64,000 nucleotides of DNA from Psococerastis gibbosa (Eukaryota; Arthropoda; Insecta; Psocodea; Psocidae), in NCBI GenBank assembly GCA_963971405.1, contig OZ020489.1, positions 11,904,001 through 11,968,000 of the forward strand. Reading direction: 5' to 3'. Shown here one piece after another: positions 34,931 to 47,336 of the stretch (position 1 is its first letter; each line of letters starts with the position of its first letter). The notes beneath the pieces were generated by a model, which was given only the letters and a program-made list of their open reading frames with translations, made no database searches and was not told the origin of the DNA. Made by a program: the position numbers and the translations under genes.

Positions 34931-37900
34931 AAGAAAAATAGCTATTTACTTATTTTATTTTTTTTAAAGGTTTTGAAATGATATAGGTGTCTTAATTTTG
35001 CTTATTTTGACTCATTGTATTTTACTTAACATTGAGCAATTGTTCCTGCGTGTTCATCGGTGTAAATGTAGCTAAAAAAAATTCATTCGACAAGAATAAG
35101 AAAAATAGCTAATTACTTATATTATTTTTTTTAAAGGTCTTGATATGATAAGGGTGTCTTAATTTTGCTTATTTAGGCTCATTGTATTGTACTTAACATT
35201 GACCACTTGCTCCTGCGTGTTCATCGGTGTAAATGTAGCTACAAAAAATTCATTCGACAAGAATACGAAAAATAGCTAAATAGATATTTTATTTTTTTTT
35301 AAAGGTCTTGATATGACACGGGTGTCGTAATTTGGCTTATTTTGGCTCATTGTATTGTACTTAACATTGAGCAATTGCTCCTGCGTGTTCATCGGTGTAA
35401 ATGTAGCTCAAAAAATTCGTTCGACAGGAATCAGAAAAATAGCTATTTACTTATTTTATTTTTTTAAAGGTTTTAAAAAGAAATAGGTGTCTTAATTTTG
35501 CTTATTTTGGCTCAATGTATTGTACTTGACATTGAGCAATTGCTCCTGCGTGTTCATCGGTTTAAATGTTGCTAAAAAAATTCATTCGACAAGAATAAAA
35601 AAAATAGCTATTTACTTATATTATTTTTTTTAAAGGTCTTGATATGATAAGGGTGTCTAAATTTTGCTTATTTTGGCTCATTGTATTGTACTTAACATTG
35701 AGCAATTGCTCCTGCGTGTTCATCGGTGTAAATGTAGCTAAAAAAAATTCATTCGACAAGAATAAGAAAATTAGCTATATACTTATTTCATTTTTTTTAA
35801 AGGTCTTGATATGACACGGGTGTCTTAATTTGGCTTATTTTGGCTCATTGTATTGTAATTAACATTGAGCAATTGCTTCTGCGTGTTCATCGTTGTAAAT
35901 GTAGCTAAAAAAAATTCATTCGACAAGAATAAGACAAATAGCTATTTACTTATTTTATTTTTTTAAAGGTTTTAAAAGGATATAGGTGTCTTAATTTTGC
36001 TTATTTTGGCTCATTGTATCGTACTTTATAAAAAACAATTGCTCCTGCGTGTTCATCGGTTTAAATGTTGCTAAAAAAAATTCATTCGACAAGAATAAAA
36101 AAAATAGCTATTTACTTATTTTATTTTTTTTAAAGGTCTTGATATGATAAGGGTGTCTTAATTTTGCTTATTTTGGCTCATTGTATTGTACTTAACATTG
36201 AACAATTGCTCCTGCGTGTTCATCGTTGTAAATGTAGCTAAAAAAAATTCATTCGACAAGAATAAGAAAAATAGCTATTTACTTATTTTATTTTTTTAAA
36301 GGTTTTAAAAAGATATAGGTGCCTTAATTTTGCTTATTTTGGCTCAACGTATTGTACTTAACATTGAGCAATTGTTCCTGCGTGTTCATCGGTGTAAATG
36401 TAGCTAAAAAAAATTCATTCGATAAGAATAAGAAAAATAGCTATTTACTTATTTTATTTTTTTAAAGGTCTTAAAAAGATATAGGTGTCTTAATTTTGCT
36501 TATTTAGGCTCATTGTATTGTACTTAACATTGGCCACTTGCTCCTACGTGTTCGCCAGTGTAAATGTAGCTATAAAAAATTCATTCGACAAGAATAAGAA
36601 AAATAGCTATTTACTTATTTTATTTTCTTTAAAGGTCTTAAAAAGATATAGGTCTCTTAATTTTGCTTATTTAGGCTCATTGTATTATACTTAACATTGG
36701 CCACTTGCTCCTGCGTGTTCATCGGTTTAAATAATGCTAAAAAAAATTCATTCGACAAGAATAAAGAAAATAGCTATTTACTTATTTTATTTTTTTTAAA
36801 GGTCTTGATATCATAAGGGTGTCTTAGTTTTGCTTATTGTGGCTCATTGTATTGTACTTAACATTGTGCAATTGCTCCTGCGTGTTCATCGGTGTAAATT
36901 TAGCTACAAAAAATTCATTCGACAAGAATACGAAAAATAGCTATATACTTATTTTATTTTTTTTAAAGGTCTTGATATGACACGGGTGTCTTAATTAGGC
37001 TTATTTTGGCTCATTGTATTGAAGTAACATTGAGCAATTGCTCCTGCGTGTTCATCGGTGTAAATGTGGCTAAAAAAAATTCATTCGACAAGAATAAGAA
37101 AAATAGCTATTTACTTATTTTATTTTTTTAAAGGTTTTAAAAAGATATAGGTGTCTTAATTTTGCTTATTTTGGCTCATTGTATTGTACTTGACATTGAG
37201 CAATTGCTCCTGCGTGTTCATCGGTTTGAAATGTTGCTAAAAAAAATTCATTCGAAAAGAATAAAAAAAATAGCTATTTACTTATTTTATTTTTTTTAAA
37301 GGTCTTGATATGATAAAGGTGTCCTAATTTTGCTTATTTTGGCTCATTGTATTGAACTTAACATTGAGCAATTGCTCCTGATTGTTCATCGGTGTAAATG
37401 TAGCTAAAAAAAATTCATTCGACAAGAATAAGAAAAATAGCTATTTACTTATTTTATTTTTTTTAAAGGTCTTAAAATGATATAGGTGTCTTTATTTTGC
37501 TTATTTTGGCTCAATGTATTGTACTTAACATTGAGCAATTGCTCCTGCGTGTTCATCGGTGTAAATGTAGCTAAAAAAAATTCATTCGACAAGAATAAGA
37601 AAAAAAGCTATTTACTTATTTTATTTTTTTTAAAGGTCTTAAAAAGATATAGGTGTCTTAATTTTGCTTATTTAGGCTCACTGTATTGTACTTAATATTG
37701 GCCAGTTGCTCCTGCGTGTTCATCGGTGTAAATGTAGCTACAAAAAGTTCATTCGACAACAATACGATAAATAGCTATATACTTTTTTTATTTTTTTAAA
37801 GGTCTTGATATGACACGGGTGTCTTAATTTGGCTTATATAGATTCATTGTATTGTAATTAACATTGAGCAATTGCTTCTGCGTGTTCATCGGTGTAAATG

Positions 37901-39116
37901 TGGCTAAAAAAAATTCATTCGACAAGAATAAGAAAAATAGCTATTTACTTATTTTATTTTTTTAAAGGTTTTAAAAAGATATAGGTGTCTTAATTTTGCT
38001 TATTTTGGCTCATTGTATTGTACTTGACATTGAGCAATTGCTCCTGCGTGTTCATCGGTTTAAATGTAGCTAAAAAAAATTCATTCGACAAGAATAAGAA
38101 AAATAGCTATATACTTATTTTATTTTTTAAAGGTCTTGATATGACACGGGTGTCTTAATTTGGCTTATTTTGGCTCATTGTATTGTACTTAATATTGAGC
38201 AATTGTTCCTGCGTGTTCATCGGTGTAAATGTAGCTAAAAAAAAATTCATTCGACAAGAATAAGAAAAATAGCTATATACTTCTTTTTTTTTTTTAAAGG
38301 ACTTGATATGACACGGGTGTCTTAATTTGGTTTATTTTGGCTCATTGTATTGTACTTGACATTGAGCAATTGCTCCTGCGTGTTCATCGGTTTAAATGTT
38401 GCTAAAAAAAATTCATTCGACAAGAATAAAAAAAATAGCTATTTACTTATATTATTTTTTTTAAAGGTCTTGATATGATAAGGGTGTCTAAATTTTGCTT
38501 ATTTTGGCTCATTGTATTGTACTTAACATTGAGCAATTGCTCCTGCGTGTTCATCGGTGTAAATGTAGCTAAAAAAAATTCATTCGACAAGAATAAGAAA
38601 ATTAGCTATATACTTATTTTATTTTTTTTAAAGGTCTTGATATGACACGGGTGTCTTAATTTGGCTTATTTTGGCTCATTGTATTGTAATTAACATTGAG
38701 CAATTGCTTCTGCGTGTTCATCGTTGTAAATGTAGCTAAAAAAAATTCATTCGACAAGAATAAGAAAAATAGCTATTTACTTATTTTATTTTTTTAAAGG
38801 TTTTAAAAGGATATAGGTGTCTTAATTTTGCTTATTTTGGCTCATTGTATCGTACTTTATATTAAACAATTGCTCCTGCGTGTTCATCGGTTTAAATGTT
38901 GCTAAAAAAAAATCATTCGACAAGAATAAAAAAAATAGCTATTTACTTATTTTATTTTTTTTAAAGGTCTTGATATGATAAGGGTGTCTTAATTTTGCTT
39001 ATTTTGGCTCATTGTATTGTACTTAACATTGAACAATTGCTCCTGCGTGTTCATCGGTGTAAATGTAGCTAAAAAAAATTCATTCGACAAGAATAAGAAA
39101 AATAGCTATTTACTTA

Positions 39117-39132
39117 TTTTTTTTTTTTTTTT
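39117..39132 (+). repeat. Expanded T16 tract (example)
   Basis: Most monomers have 'ttattttattttttt(t)' here, with the longest T run 7-9. In this lineage the run is unbroken: 16 T here and at 43935-43950, 49752-49767, 59581-59596 and 59751-59766; 17 T at 40269 and 45087; 14 T at 52587 and 55419. In each case the next subtype block is 'ttttaaaa(a/t)gatataggtgcc'. Confidence 0.85.
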
Positions 39133-40140
39133 AAAGGTTTTAAAAAGATATAGGTGCCTTAATTTTGCTTATTTTGGCTCAACGTATTGTACTTAACATT
39201 GAGCAATTGTTCCTGCGTGTTCATCGGTGTAAATGTAGCTAAAAAAAATTCATTCGATAAGAATAAGAAAAATAGCTATTTACTTATTTTATTTTTTTAA
39301 AGGTCTTAAAAAGATATAGGTGTCTTAATTTTGCTTATTTAGGCTCATTGTATTGTACTTAACATTGAGCAATTGCTCCTGCGTGTTCATCGGTGTAAAT
39401 GTAGCTAAAAAAAATTCGTTCGACAGGAATCAGAAAAATAGCTATTTACTTATTTTATTTTTTTAAAGGTTTTAAAAAGAAATAGGTGTCTTAATTTTGC
39501 TTATTTTGGCTCAATGTATTGTACTTGACATTGAGCAATTGCTCCTGCGTGTTCATCGGTTTAAATGTTGCTAAAAAAAATTCATTCGACAAGAATAAAA
39601 AAAATAGCTATTTACTTATATTATTTTTTTTAAAGGTCTTGATATGATAAGGGTGTCTAAATTTTGCTTATTTTGGCTCATTGTATTGTACTGAACATTG
39701 AGCAATTGCTCCTGCGTGTTCGTCGGTGTAAATGTAGCTAAAAAAAATTCATTCGACAAGAATAAGAAAATTAGCTATATACTTATTTTATTTTTTTTAA
39801 AGGTCTTGATATGACACGGGTGTCTTAATTTGGCTTATTTTGGCTCATTGTATTGTAATTAACATTGAGCAATTGCTTCTGCGTGTTCATCGTTGTAAAT
39901 GTAGCTAAAAAAAATTCATTCGACAAGAATAAGAAAAATAGCTATTTACTTATTTTATTTTTTTAAAGGTTTTAAAAGGATATAGGTGTCTTAATTTTGC
40001 TTATTTTGGCTCATTGTATCGTACTTTATATTAAACAATTGCTCCTGCGTGTTCATCGGTTTAAATGTTGCTAAAAAAAATTCATTCGACAAGAATAAAA
40101 AAAATAGCTATTTACTTATTTTATTTTTTTTAAAGGTCTT

Positions 40141-40194
40141 GATATGATAAGGGTGTCTTAATTTTAATTATTTATTATTTTTTTTAAAGGTCTT
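40141..40194 (+). repeat. Severely truncated monomer, 54 bp
   Basis: After 'gggtgtcttaatttt' the sequence jumps to 'aattatttattattttttt' and then TAAAGG, so both palindromes and the A-tract are lost. An identical copy lies at 44959-45012. Confidence 0.85.
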
Positions 40195-40294
40195 GATATC
40201 ATAAGGGTGTCTTAGTTTTGCTTATTGTGGCTCATTGTATTGTACTTTAAAAAATAGCTATTTACTTATTTTTTTTTTTTTTTTTAAAGGTTTT
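40195..40294 (+). repeat. Truncated monomer, 100 bp, with T17 tract
   Basis: Following the 54-bp remnant, this monomer goes from 'ttgtacttt' straight to 'aaaaaatagctattt', so the GAGCAATTGCTC part and TTCATTCGACAAG are lost. It ends in a run of 17 T (40269-40285). The pair 54 + 100 bp is together close to one monomer length. An identical copy lies at 45013-45112. Confidence 0.85.
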
Positions 40295-40790
40295 AAAAAG
40301 ATATAGGTGCCTTAATTTTGCTTATTTTGGCTCAACGTATTGTACTTAACATTGTGCAATTGCTCCTGCGTGTTCATCGGTGTAAATTTAGCTACAAAAA
40401 ATTCATTCGACAAGAATACGAAAAATAGCTATATACTTATTTTATTTTTTTTAAAGGTCTTGATATGACACGGGTGTCTTAATTAGGCTTATTTTGGCTC
40501 ATTGTATTGTAGTAACATTGAGCAATTGCTCCTGCGTGTTCATCGGTGTAAATGTAGCTAAAAAAAATTCATTCGACAAGAATAAGAAAAATAGCTATTT
40601 ACTTATTTTATTTTTTTAAAGGTTTTAAAAAGATATAGGTGTCTTAATTTTGCTTATTTTGGCTCATTGTATTGTACTTGACATTGAGCAATTGCTCCTG
40701 CGTGTTCATCGGTTTGAAATGTTGCTAAAAAAAATTCATTCGAAAAGAATAAAAAAAATAGCTATTTACTTATTTTATTTTTTTTAAAGG

Positions 40791-42454
40791 TCTTGATATG
40801 ATAAAGGTGTCTTAATTTTGCTTATTTTGGCTCATTGTATTGAACTTAACATTGAGCAATTGCTCCTGATTGTTCATCGGTGTAAATGTAGCTAAAAAAA
40901 ATTCATTCGACAAGAATAAGAAAAATAGCTATTTACTTATTTTATTTTTTTTAAAGGTCTTAAAAAGATATAGGTGTCTTAATTTAGCTTATTTTGGCTC
41001 ACTGTATTGTACTTGACATTGAGCAATTGCTCCTGCGTGTTCATCGGTTTAAATGTAGCTAAAAAAAATTCATTCGACAAGAATAAGAAAAATAGCTATA
41101 TACTTATTTTATTTTTTAAAGGTCTTGATATGACACGGGTGTCTTAATTTGGCTTATTTTGGCTCACTGTATTGTACTTAATATTGAGCAATTGTTCCTG
41201 CGTGTTCATCGGTGTAAATGTAGCTAAAAAAAAATTCATTCGACAAGAATAAGAAAAATAGCTATATACTTCTTTTTTTTTTTAAAGGTCTTGATATGAC
41301 ACGGGTGTCTTAATTTGGTTTATTTTGGCTCATTGTATTGAACTTAATATTGAGCAATTGCTCCTGATTGTTCATCGGTGTAAATGTAGCTAAAAAAAAT
41401 TCATTCGACAAGAATAAGAAAAATAGCTATTTACTTATTTTATTTTTTTTAAAGGTCTTAAAATGATATAGGTGTCTTTATTTTGCTTATTTTGGCTCAA
41501 TGTATTGTACTTAACATTGAGCAATTGCTCCTGCGTGTTCATCGGTGTAAATGTAGCTAAAAAAAATTCATTCGACAAGAATAAGAAAAAAAGCTATTTA
41601 CTTATTTTATTTTTTTTAAAGGTCTTGATATGATAAAGGTGTCTTAATTTTGCTTATTTTGGCTCATTGTATTGAACTTAACATTGAGCAATTGCTCCTG
41701 ATTGTTCATCGGTGTAAATGTAGCTAAAAAAAATTCATTCGACAAGAATAAGAAAAATAGCTATTTACTTATTTTATTTTTTTTAAAGGTCTTAAAAAGA
41801 TATAGGTGTCTTAATTTAGCTTATTTTGGCTCACTGTATTGTACTTGACATTGAGCAATTGCTCCTGCGTGTTCATCGGTTTAAATGTAGCTAAAAAAAA
41901 TTCATTCGACAAGAATAAGAAAAATAGCTATATACTTATTTTATTTTTTAAAGGTCTTGATATGACACGGGTGTCTTAATTTGGCTTATTTTGGCTCACT
42001 GTATTGTACTTAATATTGAGCAATTGTTCCTGCGTGTTCATCGGTGTAAATGTAGCTAAAAAAAAATTCATTCGACAAGAATAAGAAAAATAGCTATATA
42101 CTTCTTTTTTTTTTTAAAGGTCTTGATATGACACGGGTGTCTTAATTTGGTTTATTTTGGCTCATTGTATTGAACTTAACATTGAGCAATTGCTCCTGAT
42201 TGTTCATCGGTGTAAATGTAGCTAAAAAAAATTCATTCGACAAGAATAAGAAAAATAGCTATTTACTTATTTTATTTTTTTTAAAGGTCTTAAAATGATA
42301 TAGGTGTCTTTATTTTGCTTATTTTGGCTCAATGTATTGTACTTAACATTGAGCAATTGCTCCTGCGTGTTCATCGGTGTAAATGTAGCTAAAAAAAATT
42401 CATTCGACAAGAATAAGAAAAAAAGCTATTTACTTATTTTATTTTTTTTAAAGG
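40791..42454 (+). repeat. 832-bp (5-monomer) tandem duplication, two copies
   Basis: Copy 1 is about 40791-41622 and copy 2 is 41623-42454. Anchors are 'cttgatatgataaagg' (40791/41623) and 'attgaacttaac' (40839/41671). This extra five-monomer block accounts for the gap between the two 3985-bp copies. Confidence 0.72.
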
Positions 42455-45400
42455 TCTTAAAAAGATATAGGTGTCTTAATTTTGCTTATTTAGGCTCACT
42501 GTATTGTACTTAATATTGGCCAGTTGCTCCTGCGTGTTCATCGGTGTAAATGTAGCTACAAAAAGTTCATTCGACAACAATACGATAAATAGCTATATAC
42601 TTTTTTTATTTTTTTAAAGGTCTTGATATGACACGGGTGTCTTAATTTGGCTTATATAGATTCATTGTATTGTAATTAACATTGAGCAATTGCTTCTGCG
42701 TGTTCATCGGTGTAAATGTGGCTAAAAAAAATTCATTCGACAAGAATAAGAAAAATAGCTATTTACTTATTTTATTTTTTTAAAGGTTTTAAAAAGATAT
42801 AGGTGTCTTAATTTTGCTTATTTTGGCTCATTGTATTGTACTTGACATTGAGCAATTGCTCCTGCGTGTTCATCGGTTTAAATGTAGCTAAAAAAAATTC
42901 ATTCGACAAGAATAAGAAAAATAGCTATATACTTATTTTATTTTTTAAAGGTCTTGATATGACACGGGTGTCTTAATTTGGCTTATTTTGGCTCATTGTA
43001 TTGTACTTAATATTGAGCAATTGTTCCTGCGTGTTCATCGGTGTAAATGTAGCTAAAAAAAAATTCATTCGACAAGAATAAGAAAAATAGCTATATACTT
43101 CTTTTTTTTTTTTAAAGGACTTGATATGACACGGGTGTCTTAATTTGGTTTATTTTGGCTCATTGTATTGTACTTGACATTGAGCAATTGCTCCTGCGTG
43201 TTCATCGGTTTAAATGTTGCTAAAAAAAATTCATTCGACAAGAATAAAAAAAATAGCTATTTACTTATATTATTTTTTTTAAAGGTCTTGATATGATAAG
43301 GGTGTCTAAATTTTGCTTATTTTGGCTCATTGTATTGTACTTAACATTGAGCAATTGCTCCTGCGTGTTCATCGGTGTAAATGTAGCTAAAAAAAATTCA
43401 TTCGACAAGAATAAGAAAATTAGCTATATACTTATTTTATTTTTTTTAAAGGTCTTGATATGACACGGGTGTCTTAATTTGGCTTATTTTGGCTCATTGT
43501 ATTGTAATTAACATTGAGCAATTGCTTCTGCGTGTTCATCGTTGTAAATGTAGCTAAAAAAAATTCATTCGACAAGAATAAGAAAAATAGCTATTTACTT
43601 ATTTTATTTTTTTAAAGGTTTTAAAAGGATATAGGTGTCTTAATTTTGCTTATTTTGGCTCATTGTATCGTACTTTATATTAAACAATTGCTCCTGCGTG
43701 TTCATCGGTTTAAATGTTGCTAAAAAAAAATCATTCGACAAGAATAAAAAAAATAGCTATTTACTTATTTTATTTTTTTTAAAGGTCTTGATATGATAAG
43801 GGTGTCTTAATTTTGCTTATTTTGGCTCATTGTATTGTACTTAACATTGAACAATTGCTCCTGCGTGTTCATCGGTGTAAATGTAGCTAAAAAAAATTCA
43901 TTCGACAAGAATAAGAAAAATAGCTATTTACTTATTTTTTTTTTTTTTTTAAAGGTTTTAAAAAGATATAGGTGCCTTAATTTTGCTTATTTTGGCTCAA
44001 CGTATTGTACTTAACATTGAGCAATTGTTCCTGCGTGTTCATCGGTGTAAATGTAGCTAAAAAAAATTCATTCGATAAGAATAAGAAAAATAGCTATTTA
44101 CTTATTTTATTTTTTTAAAGGTCTTAAAAAGATATAGGTGTCTTAATTTTGCTTATTTAGGCTCATTGTATTGTACTTAACATTGAGCAATTGCTCCTGC
44201 GTGTTCATCGGTGTAAATGTAGCTAAAAAAAATTCGTTCGACAGGAATCAGAAAAATAGCTATTTACTTATTTTATTTTTTTAAAGGTTTTAAAAAGAAA
44301 TAGGTGTCTTAATTTTGCTTATTTTGGCTCAATGTATTGTACTTGACATTGAGCAATTGCTCCTGCGTGTTCATCGGTTTAAATGTTGCTAAAAAAAATT
44401 CATTCGACAAGAATAAAAAAAATAGCTATTTACTTATATTATTTTTTTTAAAGGTCTTGATATGATAAGGGTGTCTAAATTTTGCTTATTTTGGCTCATT
44501 GTATTGTACTGAACATTGAGCAATTGCTCCTGCGTGTTCGTCGGTGTAAATGTAGCTAAAAAAAATTCATTCGACAAGAATAAGAAAATTAGCTATATAC
44601 TTATTTTATTTTTTTTAAAGGTCTTGATATGACACGGGTGTCTTAATTTGGCTTATTTTGGCTCATTGTATTGTAATTAACATTGAGCAATTGCTTCTGC
44701 GTGTTCATCGTTGTAAATGTAGCTAAAAAAAATTCATTCGACAAGAATAAGAAAAATAGCTATTTACTTATTTTATTTTTTTAAAGGTTTTAAAAGGATA
44801 TAGGTGTCTTAATTTTGCTTATTTTGGCTCATTGTATCGTACTTTATATTAAACAATTGCTCCTGCGTGTTCATCGGTTTAAATGTTGCTAAAAAAAATT
44901 CATTCGACAAGAATAAAAAAAATAGCTATTTACTTATTTTATTTTTTTTAAAGGTCTTGATATGATAAGGGTGTCTTAATTTTAATTATTTATTATTTTT
45001 TTTAAAGGTCTTGATATCATAAGGGTGTCTTAGTTTTGCTTATTGTGGCTCATTGTATTGTACTTTAAAAAATAGCTATTTACTTATTTTTTTTTTTTTT
45101 TTTAAAGGTTTTAAAAAGATATAGGTGCCTTAATTTTGCTTATTTTGGCTCAACGTATTGTACTTAACATTGTGCAATTGCTCCTGCGTGTTCATCGGTG
45201 TAAATTTAGCTACAAAAAATTCATTCGACAAGAATACGAAAAATAGCTATATACTTATTTTATTTTTTTTAAAGGTCTTGATATGACACGGGTGTCTTAA
45301 TTAGGCTTATTTTGGCTCATTGTATTGTAGTAACATTGAGCAATTGCTCCTGCGTGTTCATCGGTGTAAATGTAGCTAAAAAAAATTCATTCGACAAGAA

Positions 45401-46154
45401 TAAGAAAAATAGCTATTTACTTATTTTATTTTTTTAAAGGTTTTAAAAAGATATAGGTGTCTTAATTTTGCTTATTTTGGCTCATTGTATTGTACTTGAC
45501 ATTGAGCAATTGCTCCTGCGTGTTCATCGGTTTGAAATGTTGCTAAAAAAAATTCATTCGAAAAGAATAAAAAAAATAGCTATTTACTTATTTTATTTTT
45601 TTTAAAGGTCTTGATATGATAAAGGTGTCTTAATTTTGCTTATTTTGGCTCATTGTATTGAACTTAACATTGAGCAATTGCTCCTGATTGTTCATCGGTG
45701 TAAATGTAGCTAAAAAAAATTCATTCGACAAGAATAAGAAAAATAGCTATTTACTTATTTTATTTTTTTTAAAGGTCTTAAAAAGATATAGGTGTCTTAA
45801 TTTAGCTTATTTTGGCTCACTGTATTGTACTTGACATTGAGCAATTGCTCCTGCGTGTTCATCGGTTTAAATGTAGCTAAAAAAAATTCATTCGACAAGA
45901 ATAAGAAAAATAGCTATATACTTATTTTATTTTTTAAAGGTCTTGATATGACACGGGTGTCTTAATTTGGCTTATTTTGGCTCACTGTATTGTACTTAAT
46001 ATTGAGCAATTGTTCCTGCGTGTTCATCGGTGTAAATGTAGCTAAAAAAAAATTCATTCGACAAGAATAAGAAAAATAGCTATATACTTCTTTTTTTTTT
46101 TAAAGGTCTTGATATGACACGGGTGTCTTAATTTGGTTTATTTTGGCTCATTGT
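42170..46154 (+). repeat. ~3985-bp block, copy 2
   Basis: This is the second copy of 37352-41336. The match ends near 46155, where this copy continues 'tgtacttaac...gcgtgttc' and the first copy continues 'tgaacttaat...gattgttc'. Confidence 0.82.
44959..45112 (+). repeat. Second copy of the 54 + 100 bp truncated monomer pair
   Basis: This is the same pair of breaks as at 40141-40294, 4818 bp downstream, including the 17-T run (45087-45103). Confidence 0.85.
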
Positions 46155-47336
46155 ATTGTACTTAACATTGAGCAATTGCTCCTGCGTGTTCATCGGTGTA
46201 AATGTAGCTAAAAAAAATTCATTCGACAAGAAAAGAAAAAAAGCTATTTCCTTATTTTATTTTTTTTAAAGGTCTTAAAAAGATATAGGTGTCTTTATTT
46301 TGCTTATTTTGGCTCAATGTATTGTACTTAACATTGAGCAATTGCTCCTGCGTGTTCATCGGTGTAAATGTAGCTAAAAAAAATTCATTCGACAAGAATA
46401 AGAAAAATAGCTATTTACTTATTTTATTTTTTTAAAGGTTTTAAAAAGATATAGGTGTCTTAATTTTGCTTATTTTGGCTCATTGTATTGTACTTGACAT
46501 TGAGCAATTGCTCCTGCGTGTTCATCGGTTTGAAATGTTGCTAAAAAAAATTCATTCGAAAAGAATAAAAAAAATAGCTATTTACTTATTTTATTTTTTT
46601 TAAAGGTCTTGATATGATAAAGGTGTCTTAATTTTGCTTATTTTGGCTCATTGTATTGAACTTAACATTGAGCAATTGCTCCTGATTGTTCATCGGTGTA
46701 AATGTAGCTAAAAAAAATTCATTCGACAAGAATAAGAAAAATAGCTATTTACTTATTTTATTTTTTTTAAAGGTCTTAAAAAGATATAGGTGTCTTAATT
46801 TAGCTTATTTTGGCTCACTGTATTGTACTTGACATTGAGCAATTGCTCCTGCGTGTTCATCGGTTTAAATGTAGCTAAAAAAAATTCATTCGACAAGAAT
46901 AAGAAAAATAGCTATATACTTATTTTATTTTTTAAAGGTCTTGATATGACACGGGTGTCTTAATTTGGCTTATTTTGGCTCACTGTATTGTACTTAATAT
47001 TGAGCAATTGTTCCTGCGTGTTCATCGGTGTAAATGTAGCTAAAAAAAAATTCATTCGACAAGAATAAGAAAAATAGCTATATACTTCTTTTTTTTTTTA
47101 AAGGTCTTGATATGACACGGGTGTCTTAATTTGGTTTATTTTGGCTCATTGTATTGTACTTAACATTGAGCAATTGCTCCTGCGTGTTCATCGGTGTAAA
47201 TGTAGCTAAAAAAAATTCATTCGACAAGAAAAGAAAAAAAGCTATTTCCTTATTTTATTTTTTTTAAAGGTCTTAAAAAGATATAGGTGTCTTTATTTTG
47301 CTTATTTTGGCTCAATGTATTGTACTTAACATTGAG
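45341..47336 (+). repeat. 998-bp (6-monomer) tandem duplication, two copies
   Basis: Copy 1 is about 45341-46338 and copy 2 is 46339-47336. A rare 2-bp deletion, 'gacaagaaaagaaaaaaagc', marks both at about 46226 and 47224. The two-copy order ends near 47400, where one copy reads 'gaaaaaaagc' and the other 'gaaaaatagc'. Confidence 0.75.

Larger units (their letters stand above)
37352..41336 (+). repeat. ~3985-bp block, copy 1 of a 4818-bp-offset duplication
   Basis: It matches 42170-46154 at a constant offset of 4818 bp, shown at 37486/42304, 40161/44979 (a rare double truncation) and 40971/45789. The first ~50 bp and the final monomer are hybrids with other orders. The two copies are separated by an extra 832-bp five-monomer unit. 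No differences were noticed in the stretches compared, so this is probably a recent event. Confidence 0.82.

Noticed and set aside
39117..39132. Poly(T)/poly(A) as the tail of a retroposed element
   Set aside because: The run is an expansion of the monomer's own T-tract, with normal monomer sequence on both sides and no target-site duplication.
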